From Bacteroidota bacterium (GTDB lineage: Bacteria > Bacteroidota > Bacteroidia > Chitinophagales > Chitinophagaceae): a DNA stretch of 5,850 nt. The position numbers were made by a program, and so were the translations under genes. The stretch covers positions 1-5,850 of the forward strand of contig CANHUW010000107.1 in the NCBI GenBank assembly GCA_947463975.1, read 5' to 3'. The notes under the pieces were generated by a model, which made no database searches, was not told the DNA's origin, and worked only from the letters and a program-made list of their open reading frames with translations. Below, piece after piece: positions 5,655 to 5,850 of this stretch; position 1 is the stretch's first letter, and each line of letters opens with the position of its first letter.

Positions 5655-5850
5655 TTATTCTTTTGGTGGAGGGATGTAGCTCACTATAATTTTAGCGTTC
5701 ATTTTATTAGTAGAGGTAATAAATAATTCCTGTCTTCTATCACCGTCTTTCAATACTAGCAATGCTGTGTTTGGTGGAACAGTTCCCATATTATGTGCTA
5801 CAATAATGATTTCGTGCTCATTGATTACTTCTGATAAAGTGAATTCTAAA
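5655..5850 (-). CDS. C-terminal fragment of an unrecognised protein (runs off the right edge)
   Basis: An open frame enters from the right edge and continues for 65 codons to a TAA at 5657-5655. It begins LEFTLSEVINEHEIIIVAHN and ends KIIVSYIPPPKE. Alternating hydrophobic residues (EIIIVAHN, TALLVLKDG, ELFITST, AKIIVSYI) suggest a beta-strand-rich C-terminal domain. I do not recognise the family, and the N-terminus and any signal peptide lie outside the window. The coding call rests on an uninterrupted frame to the edge, codon use similar to the neighbours and the tight tail-to-tail arrangement with the lipoprotein gene (4 bases between stop codons). No hairpin terminator is visible between the two genes. 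Confidence 0.7.
   Translation of the reverse strand, partial: LEFTLSEVINEHEIIIVAHNMGTVPPNTALLVLKDGDRRQELFITSTNKMNAKIIVSYIPPPKE

Noticed and set aside
1..5850. Mobile elements, CRISPR arrays, tRNA/rRNA genes, phage or defence genes
   Set aside because: No terminal repeats, transposase motifs, regularly spaced repeats, cloverleaf or ribosomal sequences were seen; most of the window is conserved core genes.

Overview
The window is AT-rich chromosomal DNA from a member of the Bacteroidota, probably near the Chitinophagaceae (family-level placement is a guess). The evidence is threefold. Intergenic regions carry the phylum-specific -7 element TAnnTTTG, in two cases with a TTG element 17-19 bases upstream. 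Starts are preceded by A-rich sequence instead of Shine-Dalgarno sites. The proteins also look Bacteroidota-like, including a long-form-type glucosamine-6-phosphate deaminase start and a DUF3347-like lipoprotein.

Layout from left to right. Bases 1-377 (minus) hold the N-terminal 125 residues of glucosamine-6-phosphate deaminase (nagB). Bases 412-441 hold a strong intrinsic terminator facing the minus direction. Bases 447-1898 (minus) encode pyruvate kinase (pyk), and 1919-2905 (minus) encode ATP-dependent 6-phosphofructokinase (pfkA). These two genes are 20 bases apart and form a pfkA-pyk operon. Bases 2906-3071 are a 166-base regulatory gap with a good pfkA promoter and a perfect 9-bp inverted repeat lying on it. 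Bases 3072-5018 (minus) encode a two-cassette ABC-F ATPase of the ribosome-acting type. Bases 5019-5092 form a compact divergent promoter region. Bases 5075 or 5093 to 5650 (plus) encode a small lipoprotein that reads as a degenerate DUF3347 protein. Bases 5655-5850 (minus) hold the C-terminal 65 residues of an unrecognised protein, converging on the lipoprotein with 4 bases between stops. No stretch above 300 bases lacks a gene.

Metabolic logic: NagB makes fructose-6-phosphate, PfkA phosphorylates it in the committing step of glycolysis, and Pyk performs the last ATP-yielding step. The terminator after pyk separates nagB transcriptionally from the pair. The ABC-F and lipoprotein genes have no evident link to glycolysis.

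I did not find a new multi-gene system. The observations most worth following are the inverted repeat on the pfkA promoter, the promoter-based correction of two start codons in the divergent region, and the DUF3347-like lipoprotein that lacks the cysteines usual for its family.
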